NCBI GenBank assembly: GCA_018066805.1 | Contig: JAGPVX010000038.1 | Location: 81,825-145,824, forward strand | Source of the DNA: Paraperlucidibaca sp. | GTDB taxonomy: Bacteria; Pseudomonadota; Gammaproteobacteria; Pseudomonadales; Moraxellaceae | DNA length: 64,000 bases | Direction of reading: 5' to 3' | In this document: in pieces, positions 30,202 through 38,847 of the stretch | Position numbering within the stretch: the first letter of the stretch is position 1 | Layout of the letters: every line of letters starts with the position of its first letter | Notes under the pieces: generated by a model | What the model was told of the DNA's origin: nothing | What the model saw: only the letters and a program-made list of their open reading frames with translations | Databases searched by the model: none | Translations under genes and position numbers: made by a program

Positions 30202-30762
30202 ATGAGTCGCTGGCACATTGCTGGTCGCAGCTTACGCGCCTTAGAAGCCATCACCGATGGCCTTCCTGCAGGCAAAGCCCCCGAGTTCGATACCCGAGGC
30301 CCTACTGAGCGCCTTCGTAGCATCACACTTCCCGCTTCCGATAAAGATAGCCATGTCGACTTCTGCGTCGCTACCGGCGCTTGGCCGATTGCCGCGTTTT
30401 GGAGTGCTCACGCATTTCTAGCAATGGCCGGCGTTTTGTCTGGCGGCGGAGGCGGCTGGCTACTTTGGCTAGCGGCCGGCTTGTTTGGCGTACTTCGTCA
30501 AACCAGTAATGTCATGCGCATCAACCAGCATCGCGTGCTAGTTCGCGAAGGCTTGGCTGGGCGTGCTGAACGCAAAATCGAGCTGCATCAAATCAGCTCA
30601 ATTTGGGTGCAGCAAGGTGCGACCGGTCGTGCCCTCAATATTGGCCGTGTTGGCATGCAACTGATCAATGGTGAAGTAGTTTGGGGGCCGGTTATCGGCC
30701 ATCCAACGCGTGCAAAACGCGCGATCGCGGTCGCGGTCAGTCGCCGTACGGCAAGTAATTAA
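30202..30762 (+). CDS. Small membrane protein with bacterial PH-like domain
   Basis: 186 residues. A soluble N-terminal segment (1-50) is followed by a hydrophobic region with two probable membrane helices (about 57-105), then a segment reading QHRVLVREGLAGRAERKIELHQISSIWVQQ, as in bPH_2/DUF304 domains of YdbS-like proteins. Such domains occur in membrane proteins of unknown biochemical role. The gene stands alone between the porin and the BASS carrier. No function can be assigned. Confidence 0.65.
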   Translation: MSRWHIAGRSLRALEAITDGLPAGKAPEFDTRGPTERLRSITLPASDKDSHVDFCVATGAWPIAAFWSAHAFLAMAGVLSGGGGGWLLWLAAGLFGVLRQTSNVMRINQHRVLVREGLAGRAERKIELHQISSIWVQQGATGRALNIGRVGMQLINGEVVWGPVIGHPTRAKRAIAVAVSRRTASN

Positions 30763-30854
30763 ACCACCCGTTACAGTATTGAAATTTAGGACTTGAGCAA
30801 GTCACTCGTCTCACGCATGATCTAGGCACAACTAAAACAACCTAGGTCATTGCT

Positions 30855-31709
30855 ATGAGTGATAGCGTTTTTATTTTGGTGCTCCTGCCCATCTCTCTTT
30901 TTATCATTCTATTCAGCCTTGGGCTTGCGCTCACAGTCGCTGATTTTCGCCGTGTTGCGGTCTACCCACGCGGTGTCGCCATCGGTATGGCTAACCTGAT
31001 CTTCATCTCGCCCCTTCTCGCAGTTGGCCTTGCAATAGCCTTTAAGCTACCACCAGAGCTTGCTGTCGGCATGGTATTGCTTGGCGCATCGCCAGGCGGC
31101 ACCACTGCCAATATGCTCACTCATCTTGCGAAAGGCGATACCGCACTATCACTAACCATGACAGCAATTAGTAGTGTTGCGGCAGTGTTTACTGTGCCGA
31201 TCTTGCTCGACTTATCGACTCAATGGTTTATGCATGGCGAAGCGCAATATGAAATCGCCATGATGCCCATCGTGATGAAAATCCTGCTCATTACCTTACT
31301 ACCACTAGGCATCGGCATGATTGTTCGCAGTCGCGCCACACAATGGTCGATACGCTTTGAGCCGCTAGTGAAAAAAATCGCCACCATCTTTTTTATCTTG
31401 GTGGTGTTTGTTGTGCTCTGGTCTGAGCAAGAGCATATCTTTAGCAATATCGCCAGCGTCGGCCTAGCCGTGCTCTGCCTTAACGTCTTCGCCATGGGCA
31501 TTAGCTATGGCAGCTCAAAACTCGCCGGCTTAGATGGCCCGCAATCAACCGCCATCAGCATTGAGCTCGGCGTGCATAACACCACGCTAGCAATGGCCGT
31601 GGGCGCAATGGTATCGGCATCAATGATCATCCCTGCCGCGGTGTATAGCCTGTTTATGTTCTTCACTGCCGGTGCATTTGCGAAATGGATGCATAGCCGC
31701 AATAGCTAG
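30855..31709 (+). CDS. BASS family (bile acid:sodium symporter-like) transporter
   Basis: 284 residues with about nine to ten membrane helices. The signature LGASPGGTTANMLTHLAKGD (about residues 75-94) and the later ELGVHNTTLAMAVG segment form the crossover motifs of sodium-coupled BASS transporters. Bacterial members move organic acids and related anions; the substrate here is unknown. An AGGT box precedes the ATG. A strong bidirectional terminator follows. Confidence 0.88.
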   Translation: MSDSVFILVLLPISLFIILFSLGLALTVADFRRVAVYPRGVAIGMANLIFISPLLAVGLAIAFKLPPELAVGMVLLGASPGGTTANMLTHLAKGDTALSLTMTAISSVAAVFTVPILLDLSTQWFMHGEAQYEIAMMPIVMKILLITLLPLGIGMIVRSRATQWSIRFEPLVKKIATIFFILVVFVVLWSEQEHIFSNIASVGLAVLCLNVFAMGISYGSSKLAGLDGPQSTAISIELGVHNTTLAMAVGAMVSASMIIPAAVYSLFMFFTAGAFAKWMHSRNS

Positions 31710-31710
31710 A

Positions 31711-31749
31711 AAAAAGCCTCGCCACACAATGCATGTGGCGGGGCTTTTT
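31711..31749. terminator. Bidirectional rho-independent terminator
   Basis: An 11-bp stem with GCCTCGCCACA at 31716-31726 and its complement at 31734-31744 (one G-U pair), flanked by five A on the left and five T on the right. It starts just after the BASS stop codon and lies before the convergent sthA stop, so it can end both transcripts. Confidence 0.9.
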
Positions 31750-31775
31750 AGTGTTAAGGCAGCGCTTTGCGTCTG

Positions 31776-33161
31776 TTAAAACAGACGGTTCATGCCATTG
31801 AGCGCCGCCACCCGATAAGCCTCAGCCATGGTCGGATAGTTAAACGTGGTATTGGCAAAATACTCGATCGAGTTATTCGGCAAATTCATCACCGCCTGAC
31901 CAATGTGGACAATCTCAGCGGCGTTATTACCGAAGCAATGAATGCCCAAAATCTCACGCGTATCGCGATGAAATAAGATTTTCAACATACCAACGACATC
32001 GCCCGAAATCTGCGCGCGCGCAAGATGCCTAAAGAATGACTGACCAACCTCATAGGGCACTTTATCTTCGGTGAGTTGGCGCTCGGTACGGCCAATGCAG
32101 GAGATCTCGGGGATGGTGTAAATGCCCGTCGGCACATCGCCAACATGCGGCACATCTTGACTACCAGTGATGTGCGCAGCGGCACAGCGACCTTGATCAT
32201 AGGCAGCAGATGCTAGCGCGGGCGGACCAATGACATCGCCTGCCGCGTAAACATTCGCGGCGTCTGTGCAATAGCGCTCATCGACAGCAATTTGGCCACG
32301 ACTATTGGCACTCAAGCCTACGGCCTCAAGGTTAAGCGTTTCAGTATTACCGGCACGGCCGTTGCACCAGAGAATGGCATCGGCCTTAATTTTCTTGCCC
32401 GACTTCGTGTGCAAAATCACGCAATCGTCCTGCGTTTCAAGCTTGCTGTATTCCTCTTGATTTCGAATAAGCACACCTAAATCACGAAGATAATGCGACA
32501 GCGCATCGGCAATTTCATTGTCTAAAAATGACAGCAACTGCGGCTGCGTATTGACCAGATCGACCTTGTAGCCGAGGCCAACAAAAATCGATGCATACTC
32601 GCAACCAATCACGCCAGCGCCATAAATAATCAGCTTTTGCACTGGATAGTCGAGCTTCAAGATCTTATCGCTATCGAAAACGCGTGGATGATTAAAGTCG
32701 ATGTCAGCAGGCTGATACGGGCGACTGCCGGTAGCAATTACCGCAGACTCAAAACCAATGCGCTCGCTAACACCCTCAGAGGTCAGCACGCTCATGGTGT
32801 GATCATCCTCGAAGCGAGCCTCACCGTAATACAGATCAACGTCGTTGCGCTCGAAAAAGCGGTGATGAGTAGTTACTTGTATATCAATGACTTTATGCGC
32901 GCGTGCCAACACTTGCGACAGCGGCAGGCTGCGAATATCGGCCATGCGCGACAGCAATGGGTCACGGCGAAAACGCATCAGGTTATAGACGGTCTGGCGC
33001 AGTGCCTTGGATGGAATAGTGCCCACATGCGCACAGTTGCCACCAACTTCGCCAAGCTGATCGATCACCGCAACGCGCCGGCCTTCCTTAACCAATTTCA
33101 TGGCCGCACCCTCACCCGCAGGTCCAGCACCAATCACTACCACATCGTAACGCGCTAACAT
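31776..33161 (-). CDS. sthA: Soluble pyridine nucleotide transhydrogenase
   Basis: 461-residue FAD flavoprotein that transfers reducing equivalents between NADPH and NAD+. The FAD motif [12 protein letters not shown] (about 8-19) and a second dinucleotide motif [14 protein letters not shown] are present. At the redox-disulfide position the sequence is [16 protein letters not shown]: the first cysteine is there but the second is Thr, as in SthA rather than dihydrolipoamide dehydrogenase. The C-terminal dimerisation domain is complete. It converges with the BASS gene. SthA can rebalance NADPH during growth on acetate, which fits the neighbouring acs (inference). Confidence 0.93.
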   Translation of the reverse strand: MLARYDVVVIGAGPAGEGAAMKLVKEGRRVAVIDQLGEVGGNCAHVGTIPSKALRQTVYNLMRFRRDPLLSRMADIRSLPLSQVLARAHKVIDIQVTTHHRFFERNDVDLYYGEARFEDDHTMSVLTSEGVSERIGFESAVIATGSRPYQPADIDFNHPRVFDSDKILKLDYPVQKLIIYGAGVIGCEYASIFVGLGYKVDLVNTQPQLLSFLDNEIADALSHYLRDLGVLIRNQEEYSKLETQDDCVILHTKSGKKIKADAILWCNGRAGNTETLNLEAVGLSANSRGQIAVDERYCTDAANVYAAGDVIGPPALASAAYDQGRCAAAHITGSQDVPHVGDVPTGIYTIPEISCIGRTERQLTEDKVPYEVGQSFFRHLARAQISGDVVGMLKILFHRDTREILGIHCFGNNAAEIVHIGQAVMNLPNNSIEYFANTTFNYPTMAEAYRVAALNGMNRLF

Positions 33162-33333
33162 GCTGATCCGCCCTATTTGCTATGCCTTAGATTGACTATT
33201 AGGGTAGTGTTTTTACGGGCGTTTGTCTGGCTTATTCAACCAAAGAATGGTCTCTCAGCGTAATACATGCCGGCACACTAGCATCGGTTTTACGCTACAC
33301 TCAGGCACATCTTTAGTGTCCTGATGAGCCATC

Positions 33334-34347
33334 ATGAGCAACTCCAGCGAGCCCACTCTTAGTAGCCCCAATCCTGTGCGCATCGAGACCGGCGTGAAGC
33401 TGCGTGGTGCAGAGAAAATGGCGCGTATTCCGGTGAAAATCATCCCCACCGTGGAAATGCCGCGCAAGCCTGACTGGATCCGTGTACGCATTAAAAACCC
33501 AGCCGAAGTATCACGAATCAAAGGCCTGCTGCGCGAGCAAAAACTGCACACCGTGTGCGAAGAAGCCGCCTGCCCTAACCTTGCCGAATGCTTTGGTGGC
33601 GGCACCGCGACCTTTATGATCATGGGCGATATTTGTACACGCCGATGCCCATTTTGCGATGTCGCCCACGGCCGCCCCAATATGCTCGATGCCGAAGAGC
33701 CACATAACTTAGCCGAAACAGTGGCCAACCTTGGCCTGAAATACGTGGTGGTGACTTCGGTCGATCGTGACGACTTGAAGGATGGCGGCGCACAGCATTT
33801 TGTCGACTGCATCGTCGCTGTGCGCGAGCGCAACCCTCACATCAAAATGGAAATTTTAGTACCCGACTTTCGTGGCCGTATGGATATCGCGTTGCGCTTA
33901 ATCAGCGAATGCCCGCCAGACGTGTTCAACCACAATATCGAAACTGTGCAGCGCTTATATAAAGCTATTCGGCCGGGCTCGGACTATCAGCACTCGTTAA
34001 CACTGCTGCAACGCTTCAAGCAAGAGCGCCCAGACATCGCCACCAAATGCGGCCTTATGGTCGGCATTGGCGAAACTGAAGAAGAAGTACTCGCGCTACT
34101 CGATGACTTGAGAGCTCACGATGTCGACCTAGTCACCATCGGCCAGTATTTGCAGCCCTCGAAAACGCATGCGCCGGTCGATCGTTTTGTTCATCCCGAT
34201 GAGTTTGCTCGCTACGCCGCTTATGGCCGCAAAATTGGTTTTCGCAACGTTGCTAGCGGCCCCATGGTGCGCTCGAGCTATCACGCCGACCTGCAATTTG
34301 CTGGCGTCGACGTCAATGCGATGACTGTTGCGGCTCAAACCAATTGA
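33334..34347 (+). CDS. lipA: Lipoyl synthase
   Basis: 337-residue radical-SAM enzyme that inserts two sulfurs into octanoyl chains. The auxiliary cluster cysteines are Cys75, Cys80 and Cys86 ([12 protein letters not shown]), the radical-SAM cluster cysteines are 101, 105 and 108 (CTRRCPFC), and the conserved serine motif near the C terminus is [12 protein letters not shown] box lies just before the ATG. It is separated from lipB by 13 kb, whereas the two are neighbours in many relatives. Confidence 0.97.
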   Translation: MSNSSEPTLSSPNPVRIETGVKLRGAEKMARIPVKIIPTVEMPRKPDWIRVRIKNPAEVSRIKGLLREQKLHTVCEEAACPNLAECFGGGTATFMIMGDICTRRCPFCDVAHGRPNMLDAEEPHNLAETVANLGLKYVVVTSVDRDDLKDGGAQHFVDCIVAVRERNPHIKMEILVPDFRGRMDIALRLISECPPDVFNHNIETVQRLYKAIRPGSDYQHSLTLLQRFKQERPDIATKCGLMVGIGETEEEVLALLDDLRAHDVDLVTIGQYLQPSKTHAPVDRFVHPDEFARYAAYGRKIGFRNVASGPMVRSSYHADLQFAGVDVNAMTVAAQTN

Positions 34348-34377
34348 TGGCCATAACTACTGGATGGCTTTTAGCGC

Positions 34378-34872
34378 ATGACTGACTTGTTTCATCGTTT
34401 GCAGATCAACCACGCCAGTGGCGAAATCCCTGGTGAGCGCGTCGATATTGGCTGGCGCGCTTGGGCATCTCGTGCACCTATAAAGAAGGTTGGTAGCCTG
34501 CGTTTTTACGTAGAAAACTTGCAGTTTTGGCTAGCCGTCTGGCGCTTTTTCGGCCAGCAGCGCGTGCTCATTCAAGTCGATAACCACTACCTAACGGCCA
34601 CTAGCGCCAGCATCACAGCCAATGATCAGGGCAGCATTAGCGTCACTCTCATGCAGCGCACTACTATTCTTGGGCACTTCTTTCGCTATGTTCTATGGCG
34701 CCGGAAAAGCCCTTTACACAGCACGCTCATGGGCAATGATGTCCGCATCAGCTTCAGCTCGTCGATTCCTACCGAACTACCAAAAAAGCTAAGCCATTGC
34801 CCCGAAGCACTGTTGGATGGCGATAGTGCGTTGAGCTTGCCGCTGCATATCACGCGCTATATTAGTCAGTAG
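34378..34872 (+). CDS. Hypothetical protein downstream of lipA
   Basis: 164 residues, family not recognised. No signal peptide or clear membrane helix; an aromatic-rich stretch (LRFYVENLQFWLAVWRFFGQQ, about 42-61) is followed by beta-rich segments and a basic patch (RYVLWRRKS). It starts 30 bases after lipA and may be cotranscribed. Its 3' end overlaps by 11 bases the convergent C39-like lipoprotein gene. Codon usage looks like its neighbours, and the uninterrupted length supports a real gene. Confidence 0.6.
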   Translation: MTDLFHRLQINHASGEIPGERVDIGWRAWASRAPIKKVGSLRFYVENLQFWLAVWRFFGQQRVLIQVDNHYLTATSASITANDQGSISVTLMQRTTILGHFFRYVLWRRKSPLHSTLMGNDVRISFSSSIPTELPKKLSHCPEALLDGDSALSLPLHITRYISQ

Positions 34873-35806
34873 CTAGCGCCGCTTTTGCCGCCGCCAATGT
34901 GGCGCGCGTCTCAGCCCGATCAAGCTGCTTTACAGCACGCTGGGCCATGGCCAACGCCGACAGGGGACGGCCACTACGAATGAGCACATCGGCTAAATTA
35001 TTTAGCAGCCAAGGCGACTCCGGCTGCGCTTTCAAACCTTCCTGCAGCACGGCCTCAGCGCTGGCCAAACCTGTTTCTTGTTCAGCGAGCTGCGCCTGTG
35101 CCAACCACAAGGAAATCTCTTCTGGCCAATAACTTAGACCACGGCGCAAACCGGCCATGGCAAGCTCTGGCGGTGCTGCTTTAGCCATGACCACGAGCTG
35201 CTTAGCCACGACAGATGAGGTCACGGATGCCGGCCATTCAGCCTGCACTGGCAGCAAACGAATAGCCCAGCGCCCACTACGTGCCCACGTTCGATCAAAC
35301 ACCGACCAACTCAGCACCAAGCGCTTCTGCTCGCCAGAGCGCAGAATAATCTTTTCACGTGCAGTATCGACGCCAATAACAACGGCGTAATGCCAGACCG
35401 GATACCACGACAAACCATTGTTTTGAAACACCACGACCGGGCTGCCATCGGCGACTGCCTGTGCAAGCACGCGCAAGTTCGGCGCTAAGCGCTCGGGCAC
35501 AAACCCGCGCTGGCGCGATTGAGCCACTAGCTCATCGGTGAGCGTGCCTTCTCGACCTGGAATATACAGTGATGGCGCAAGCGCTTCGGGCGTGACCGGC
35601 GAACCAAGATAGGTCATCACCATGGCCAATGCCGCAGGGCCGCACTCATACTCGCGCTGAGCATAGAAAGGGACGTTGCTGAGTTCTACCGATGGCGGCG
35701 GCAGCACGCGTAAATCAAGCGCCTGCGGTGTCATGCAGGCGCTCAATAATAACGCCAGCAGCGCCGTCAGCCAGAGTCGGCTTAGACGCATACTGGATCG
35801 ACTCAA
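34862..35806 (-). CDS. PA2778-family C39-like cysteine peptidase lipoprotein with TPR
   Basis: 314 residues. A lipoprotein signal ends in LSAC (Cys24). The papain-like C39 domain has its candidate catalytic Cys55 (YECGPAALA) and His139 (WHYAVVIG). The C-terminal ~110 residues are helical TPR-like repeats (SWLLNNLADVLIRSGRPLSALAMAQRA). This matches the PA2778 family, paired with PA2779-type proteins. The ATG overlaps the stop of the PA2779-like gene (ATGA), so the two are coupled. Substrate unknown; C39 domains usually cleave Gly-Gly leader peptides. Confidence 0.85.
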   Translation of the reverse strand: MSRSSMRLSRLWLTALLALLLSACMTPQALDLRVLPPPSVELSNVPFYAQREYECGPAALAMVMTYLGSPVTPEALAPSLYIPGREGTLTDELVAQSRQRGFVPERLAPNLRVLAQAVADGSPVVVFQNNGLSWYPVWHYAVVIGVDTAREKIILRSGEQKRLVLSWSVFDRTWARSGRWAIRLLPVQAEWPASVTSSVVAKQLVVMAKAAPPELAMAGLRRGLSYWPEEISLWLAQAQLAEQETGLASAEAVLQEGLKAQPESPWLLNNLADVLIRSGRPLSALAMAQRAVKQLDRAETRATLAAAKAALATD

Positions 35807-36207
35807 CGAATGGAGCGTGTGAACGGGAAGATTTTGGTGAAGCCTAGAATATCGGTTACTAGCAATACCAAGAAAACAAAGATGACGGCGCCAATAACGC
35901 CACCACCACCAGCACCGACTGGCGTGGAGTCAATTTTCTCTGCTAAACGCTGCACTTCTTCATCAGATAATGCCGCAACACGATCAACCGCTTGGTCTGA
36001 GTCAACACCAAAACGCGTCATTTGCGTACGTACTTCTTCGCGCTGAAGCCAATCCACCACCTGCGCACGTTGGCCTTCAATTGCAGCGCTATCGCTGCTC
36101 GACAAATACGTTTCCGGGGCAATGGGCCCAGCAATTGCAGCCATGCTCCAGGCGCTCGTAGTCACAATCAATACACTTGCTGTTGCAGCTCGAATGAACT
36201 TTTTCAT
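35803..36207 (-). CDS. PA2779-family membrane protein
   Basis: 134 residues. N-terminal signal-like segment (MKKFIRAATASVLIV to AIAG), a helical central part (QVVDWLQREEVRTQMTRFGVD then ALSDEEVQRLAEKID), a glycine-rich turn, and a C-terminal membrane helix (GVIGAVIFVFLVLLVTDILG). This is the PA2779 family layout. The start at 36207 has the typical MKK opening; an upstream in-frame start at 36252 would push the signal inward. It is coupled by four-base overlap to the C39-like lipoprotein gene and may serve as its membrane partner (inference). Confidence 0.85.
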   Translation of the reverse strand: MKKFIRAATASVLIVTTSAWSMAAIAGPIAPETYLSSSDSAAIEGQRAQVVDWLQREEVRTQMTRFGVDSDQAVDRVAALSDEEVQRLAEKIDSTPVGAGGGGVIGAVIFVFLVLLVTDILGFTKIFPFTRSIR

Positions 36208-36323
36208 TTTTATTACCTCATGGATAGCTTGTCCAATATACGCGTAAACCATCTACCACGTTGACATATCTCCAGTCGCGCCATTCTTTCGAACCGCTTA
36301 GTCAAAGCGCTAACATGCGCCTC

Positions 36324-36971
36324 TCAGCCGCGTCGGTCGGCCACAAATGGGTTGGTACGGCGCTCATGGCCAATGGTCGACATTGGGCCGTGGCCGGGCA
36401 CAAAACGCATATCATCAGGCAGTATCCAGAGCTCACGCTTAATGGCATCGAGCAAGTCCTGATGGTTGCCCATAGGGAAATCGGTGCGGCCTATAGAGCC
36501 GGCAAACAGCACATCGCCAACAAAACTCACGCCTGCACTTTCAGAAATAAACACGACGTGGCCGGGCGTATGGCCAGGGCAATGACGCACCAATAAGGTC
36601 TCAGCGCCAACCGTAACTTCATTGCCTTGGTCTAACCAACGTGTCGGTGTAAATGGCCGCGCCGTGGGAAATTGAAACATGCGCGATTGATCATCTAAGC
36701 GATCGATCCAAAACTGATCGCCGGGGTGTGGTCCCTCAATTGGCAGGTGCAATTGCTCAGCCAAATCGGCCACGGCACCGGCGTGATCGATGTGTGCATG
36801 AGTGACTAGCAGCTTGGTGAGTGTCACGCCTTCGGAGGCGACCAGAGCCAATAGTTTATCGGCGTCACCGCCGGCATCAACGAGCGCTGCTTCATTGGTG
36901 GCATCGCACCAAATCAAACTACAATTTTGTTCAAACGGGGTCACGGGGTGAATACGAAAGCGTAAAGCCAT
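36324..36971 (-). CDS. MBL-fold metallo-hydrolase (glyoxalase II/YcbL-like)
   Basis: 215 residues. The metal-binding motif THAHIDHAG (HxHxDH) is at about residues 56-64, followed by His in HCPGHTPGHVVF, the Asp in SFVGDVLFAGSIGRTD, and the final metal His in VPGHGPMSTIGHE. This resembles YcbL, a type II glyoxalase-like hydrolase shorter than classical GloB. Substrate not determined; S-lactoylglutathione is plausible. Its start overlaps by one base the stop of the DUF4442 gene, so the two form an operon. Confidence 0.88.
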   Translation of the reverse strand: MALRFRIHPVTPFEQNCSLIWCDATNEAALVDAGGDADKLLALVASEGVTLTKLLVTHAHIDHAGAVADLAEQLHLPIEGPHPGDQFWIDRLDDQSRMFQFPTARPFTPTRWLDQGNEVTVGAETLLVRHCPGHTPGHVVFISESAGVSFVGDVLFAGSIGRTDFPMGNHQDLLDAIKRELWILPDDMRFVPGHGPMSTIGHERRTNPFVADRRG

Positions 36972-37468
36972 TAACTCAGCTCCTGGTTCGGGCGACTGAT
37001 TTCGGCCGCAGCGGGTGGTCGGTGCTCTGGTTTCAGGCGCACATAAAGGGTTTTATTCACGCGGGCAATCACTTGGCCATCGGCATCAACAACCTCCACA
37101 ACAAGCTCGGGACGCACGGCGCCACCTGTGGCGGCCTGCGTTTTGATTTGCTCAAGCAGGCCATCAGGCAGGCGAAAGCAGGCAAATACTTGGCTCTTAC
37201 CAGGGCGCAAAAAATCAATTTTCGCGGCCTGATCCCAGACAATATAGTTCGGCCCTAAGCGTCTCATTAGGATGAGCATGTAAAACGGATCGACCATGCT
37301 GTAAAGGCTGCCGCCAAAGTGCGTGCCGACGTAATTTTTATTCCAGAACGTTAGCTTCATGGAAACGTCGATTTCGCTAAAGTCTGGACTGATACGATCG
37401 ACTCGAATACCCGCCCCTAAGAACGGAAAATACAAAGAAAACAACCACCGTAGACGACTCGCTTTCAT
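36971..37468 (-). CDS. DUF4442 hotdog-fold protein (paralogue 1)
   Basis: 165 residues starting at MKASRLRWLF. The core FWNKNYVGTHFGGSLYSMVDPFYMLIL is typical of DUF4442 proteins, distant members of the hotdog thioesterase superfamily. No activity is established for the family. A longer in-frame start (37531) would overlap the yajQ promoter region and is less likely. It precedes the MBL hydrolase with a one-base overlap and diverges from yajQ. Confidence 0.8.
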   Translation of the reverse strand: MKASRLRWLFSLYFPFLGAGIRVDRISPDFSEIDVSMKLTFWNKNYVGTHFGGSLYSMVDPFYMLILMRRLGPNYIVWDQAAKIDFLRPGKSQVFACFRLPDGLLEQIKTQAATGGAVRPELVVEVVDADGQVIARVNKTLYVRLKPEHRPPAAAEISRPNQELS

Positions 37469-37537
37469 ACAGACACCTTCAGATATGATGACAATTTGGG
37501 CTACACTCGCCCCATCATTGCCAAGGAGCACTTTACC

Positions 37538-38026
37538 ATGCCATCGATGGATGTCGTTTCAGAACTCGAGGTTTACGAGGTTAATCACGCCGTACAAAAC
37601 ACCACGAAAGAGATCGCTACGCGTTTCGACTTTCGCGGCTCGGAAGTATCGGTAAGCTTCAACGAGAAAAACAAAGAAATTAAACTTAGCGCTGAATCAG
37701 ACTTTCAGGTCGAGCAAGTGCTCGCCATGCTCGAAAGCCAAATGATCAAGCGCAAAGTCGACCCACAAGTTTTCGATCCACAAAAAATGGAAGCCTCGGG
37801 CAAGTTCATGCACCAAATCATCAAGCTGAAAGATGGTTTGGACAGCGACACTGCAAAAAAAGTAGTGAAGCTATTAAAAGAAAATGGCCATAAAGTTCAA
37901 GCCAGTATTCAGGGCGACAAAGTGCGCGTGAGCGATAAAAAGCGCGATACCTTACAAACCGTAATGGCATTTTTACGCGAGCAGCAGCTGGGTTTGCCGC
38001 TGCAATTCAATAATTTCAAGGATTAA
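37538..38026 (+). CDS. yajQ: YajQ family nucleotide-binding protein
   Basis: 162 residues of the UPF0234 family: MPSMDVVSELEVYEVNHAV at the N terminus, TRFDFRGSEVSV, and the C-terminal TLQTVMAFLREQQLGLPLQFNNFKD end. YajQ proteins have two ferredoxin-like domains and have been reported to bind c-di-GMP or RNA. AAGGAG lies about 10 bases before the ATG at 37538; the longer frame from 37496 lacks this. It is followed five bases later by a second DUF4442 gene. Confidence 0.95.
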   Translation: MPSMDVVSELEVYEVNHAVQNTTKEIATRFDFRGSEVSVSFNEKNKEIKLSAESDFQVEQVLAMLESQMIKRKVDPQVFDPQKMEASGKFMHQIIKLKDGLDSDTAKKVVKLLKENGHKVQASIQGDKVRVSDKKRDTLQTVMAFLREQQLGLPLQFNNFKD

Positions 38027-38031
38027 TAGCG

Positions 38032-38526
38032 ATGGCTTTTAGCAATAACATCACGCGCGCCATGCGGCCTTTTCAGGCCCTGCCAGAAAGTTTACGCCAA
38101 CGCGCTATTTCAATGATTTTTGGTCGAGTAGTGCCTTTTGTTGGCACTTCGGCTCTGCTCTATGAAGAGATCAGCGAAACCCGTGTGATTGTCAGCATCA
38201 AGAACCGCCGTAAAGTGCAAAATCACATCAAAAGCGTGCACGCAGCAGCGATGGCGCTCTTAGCAGAAACCGCCTCAGGCTTTGTTGTTGGCGTGAACTT
38301 GCCCGATGACAAAATGCCGCTGATTAAAACCTTGAAGGTCGATTATGTTCGCCGTTCATCAGGTGATTTGCGCGCAGTGGCAACGCTCACGCAAGCCGAC
38401 ATCAACCGTATTCGTAACGAGCCAAAAGGTGAAGTGCTGGTGCCGGTCGTGGTGACTGACGCCACTGGCGAGCAGCCGGTGAATTGCGAGATGCTCTGGG
38501 CTTGGACCAGTAAGAAGCGTAAGTAA
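38032..38526 (+). CDS. DUF4442 hotdog-fold protein (paralogue 2)
   Basis: 164 residues. The pattern IKNRRKVQNHIKSVHAAAMALLAETASGFVVG corresponds to the hotdog helix of DUF4442 proteins, with the LKVDYVRRSSGDLRAVATL strand pair following. It starts five bases after yajQ and is likely cotranscribed. A more distant DUF4442 protein is encoded divergently on the other side of yajQ. Function unknown; acyl-thioester binding is inferred from fold only. Confidence 0.8.
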   Translation: MAFSNNITRAMRPFQALPESLRQRAISMIFGRVVPFVGTSALLYEEISETRVIVSIKNRRKVQNHIKSVHAAAMALLAETASGFVVGVNLPDDKMPLIKTLKVDYVRRSSGDLRAVATLTQADINRIRNEPKGEVLVPVVVTDATGEQPVNCEMLWAWTSKKRK

Positions 38527-38538
38527 GCGCTCTTCAGC

Positions 38539-38745
38539 TCAATAATGCGGTGGCGGTGGCTCAATTTCCGGGCTACCGCTGCCGCTGGGCTGCAAGGTTC
38601 GCATCTGCTCGTATAAATGCCGCATATCGGCCTGCAAGCGCGCAATATGATCTTGCTGCGTCGCCACTAAGCGGTTCAATGCATCGAGCAAATCATCTTG
38701 ATAAGCGACCTTTATTTCTAAGTCTGTCAGCCGCGACTCCATCAT
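38539..38745 (-). CDS. slyX: SlyX family protein
   Basis: 68 residues, a single coiled coil (RLTDLEIKVAYQDDLLDALN onward) ending in the family's PPPPHY tail. SlyX function is unknown. It is convergent with the DUF4442 gene (12-base gap). A second in-frame ATG one codon downstream (38742) is equally possible as start. Confidence 0.92.
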   Translation of the reverse strand: MMESRLTDLEIKVAYQDDLLDALNRLVATQQDHIARLQADMRHLYEQMRTLQPSGSGSPEIEPPPPHY

Positions 38746-38847
38746 TATTCCTCAGCAAAACCTATGTGCCGCGCAGTATGGCAGAGGCTCTATAGGCCTG
38801 CATCTGTTAGACTCCGCGCCACTCAAACTTTAGCTGTTGTTATATCC

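Noticed and set aside
31776..33161. Considered dihydrolipoamide dehydrogenase because of the flavoprotein fold and proximity to lipA
   Set aside because: The second redox-active cysteine is replaced by threonine, as in SthA; no pyruvate or 2-oxoglutarate dehydrogenase genes are near.
20290..33333. Considered a mobile genomic island between lipB and lipA
   Set aside because: No integrase, transposase, tRNA end or flanking direct repeat is visible, and codon usage and GC look like the rest of the window.
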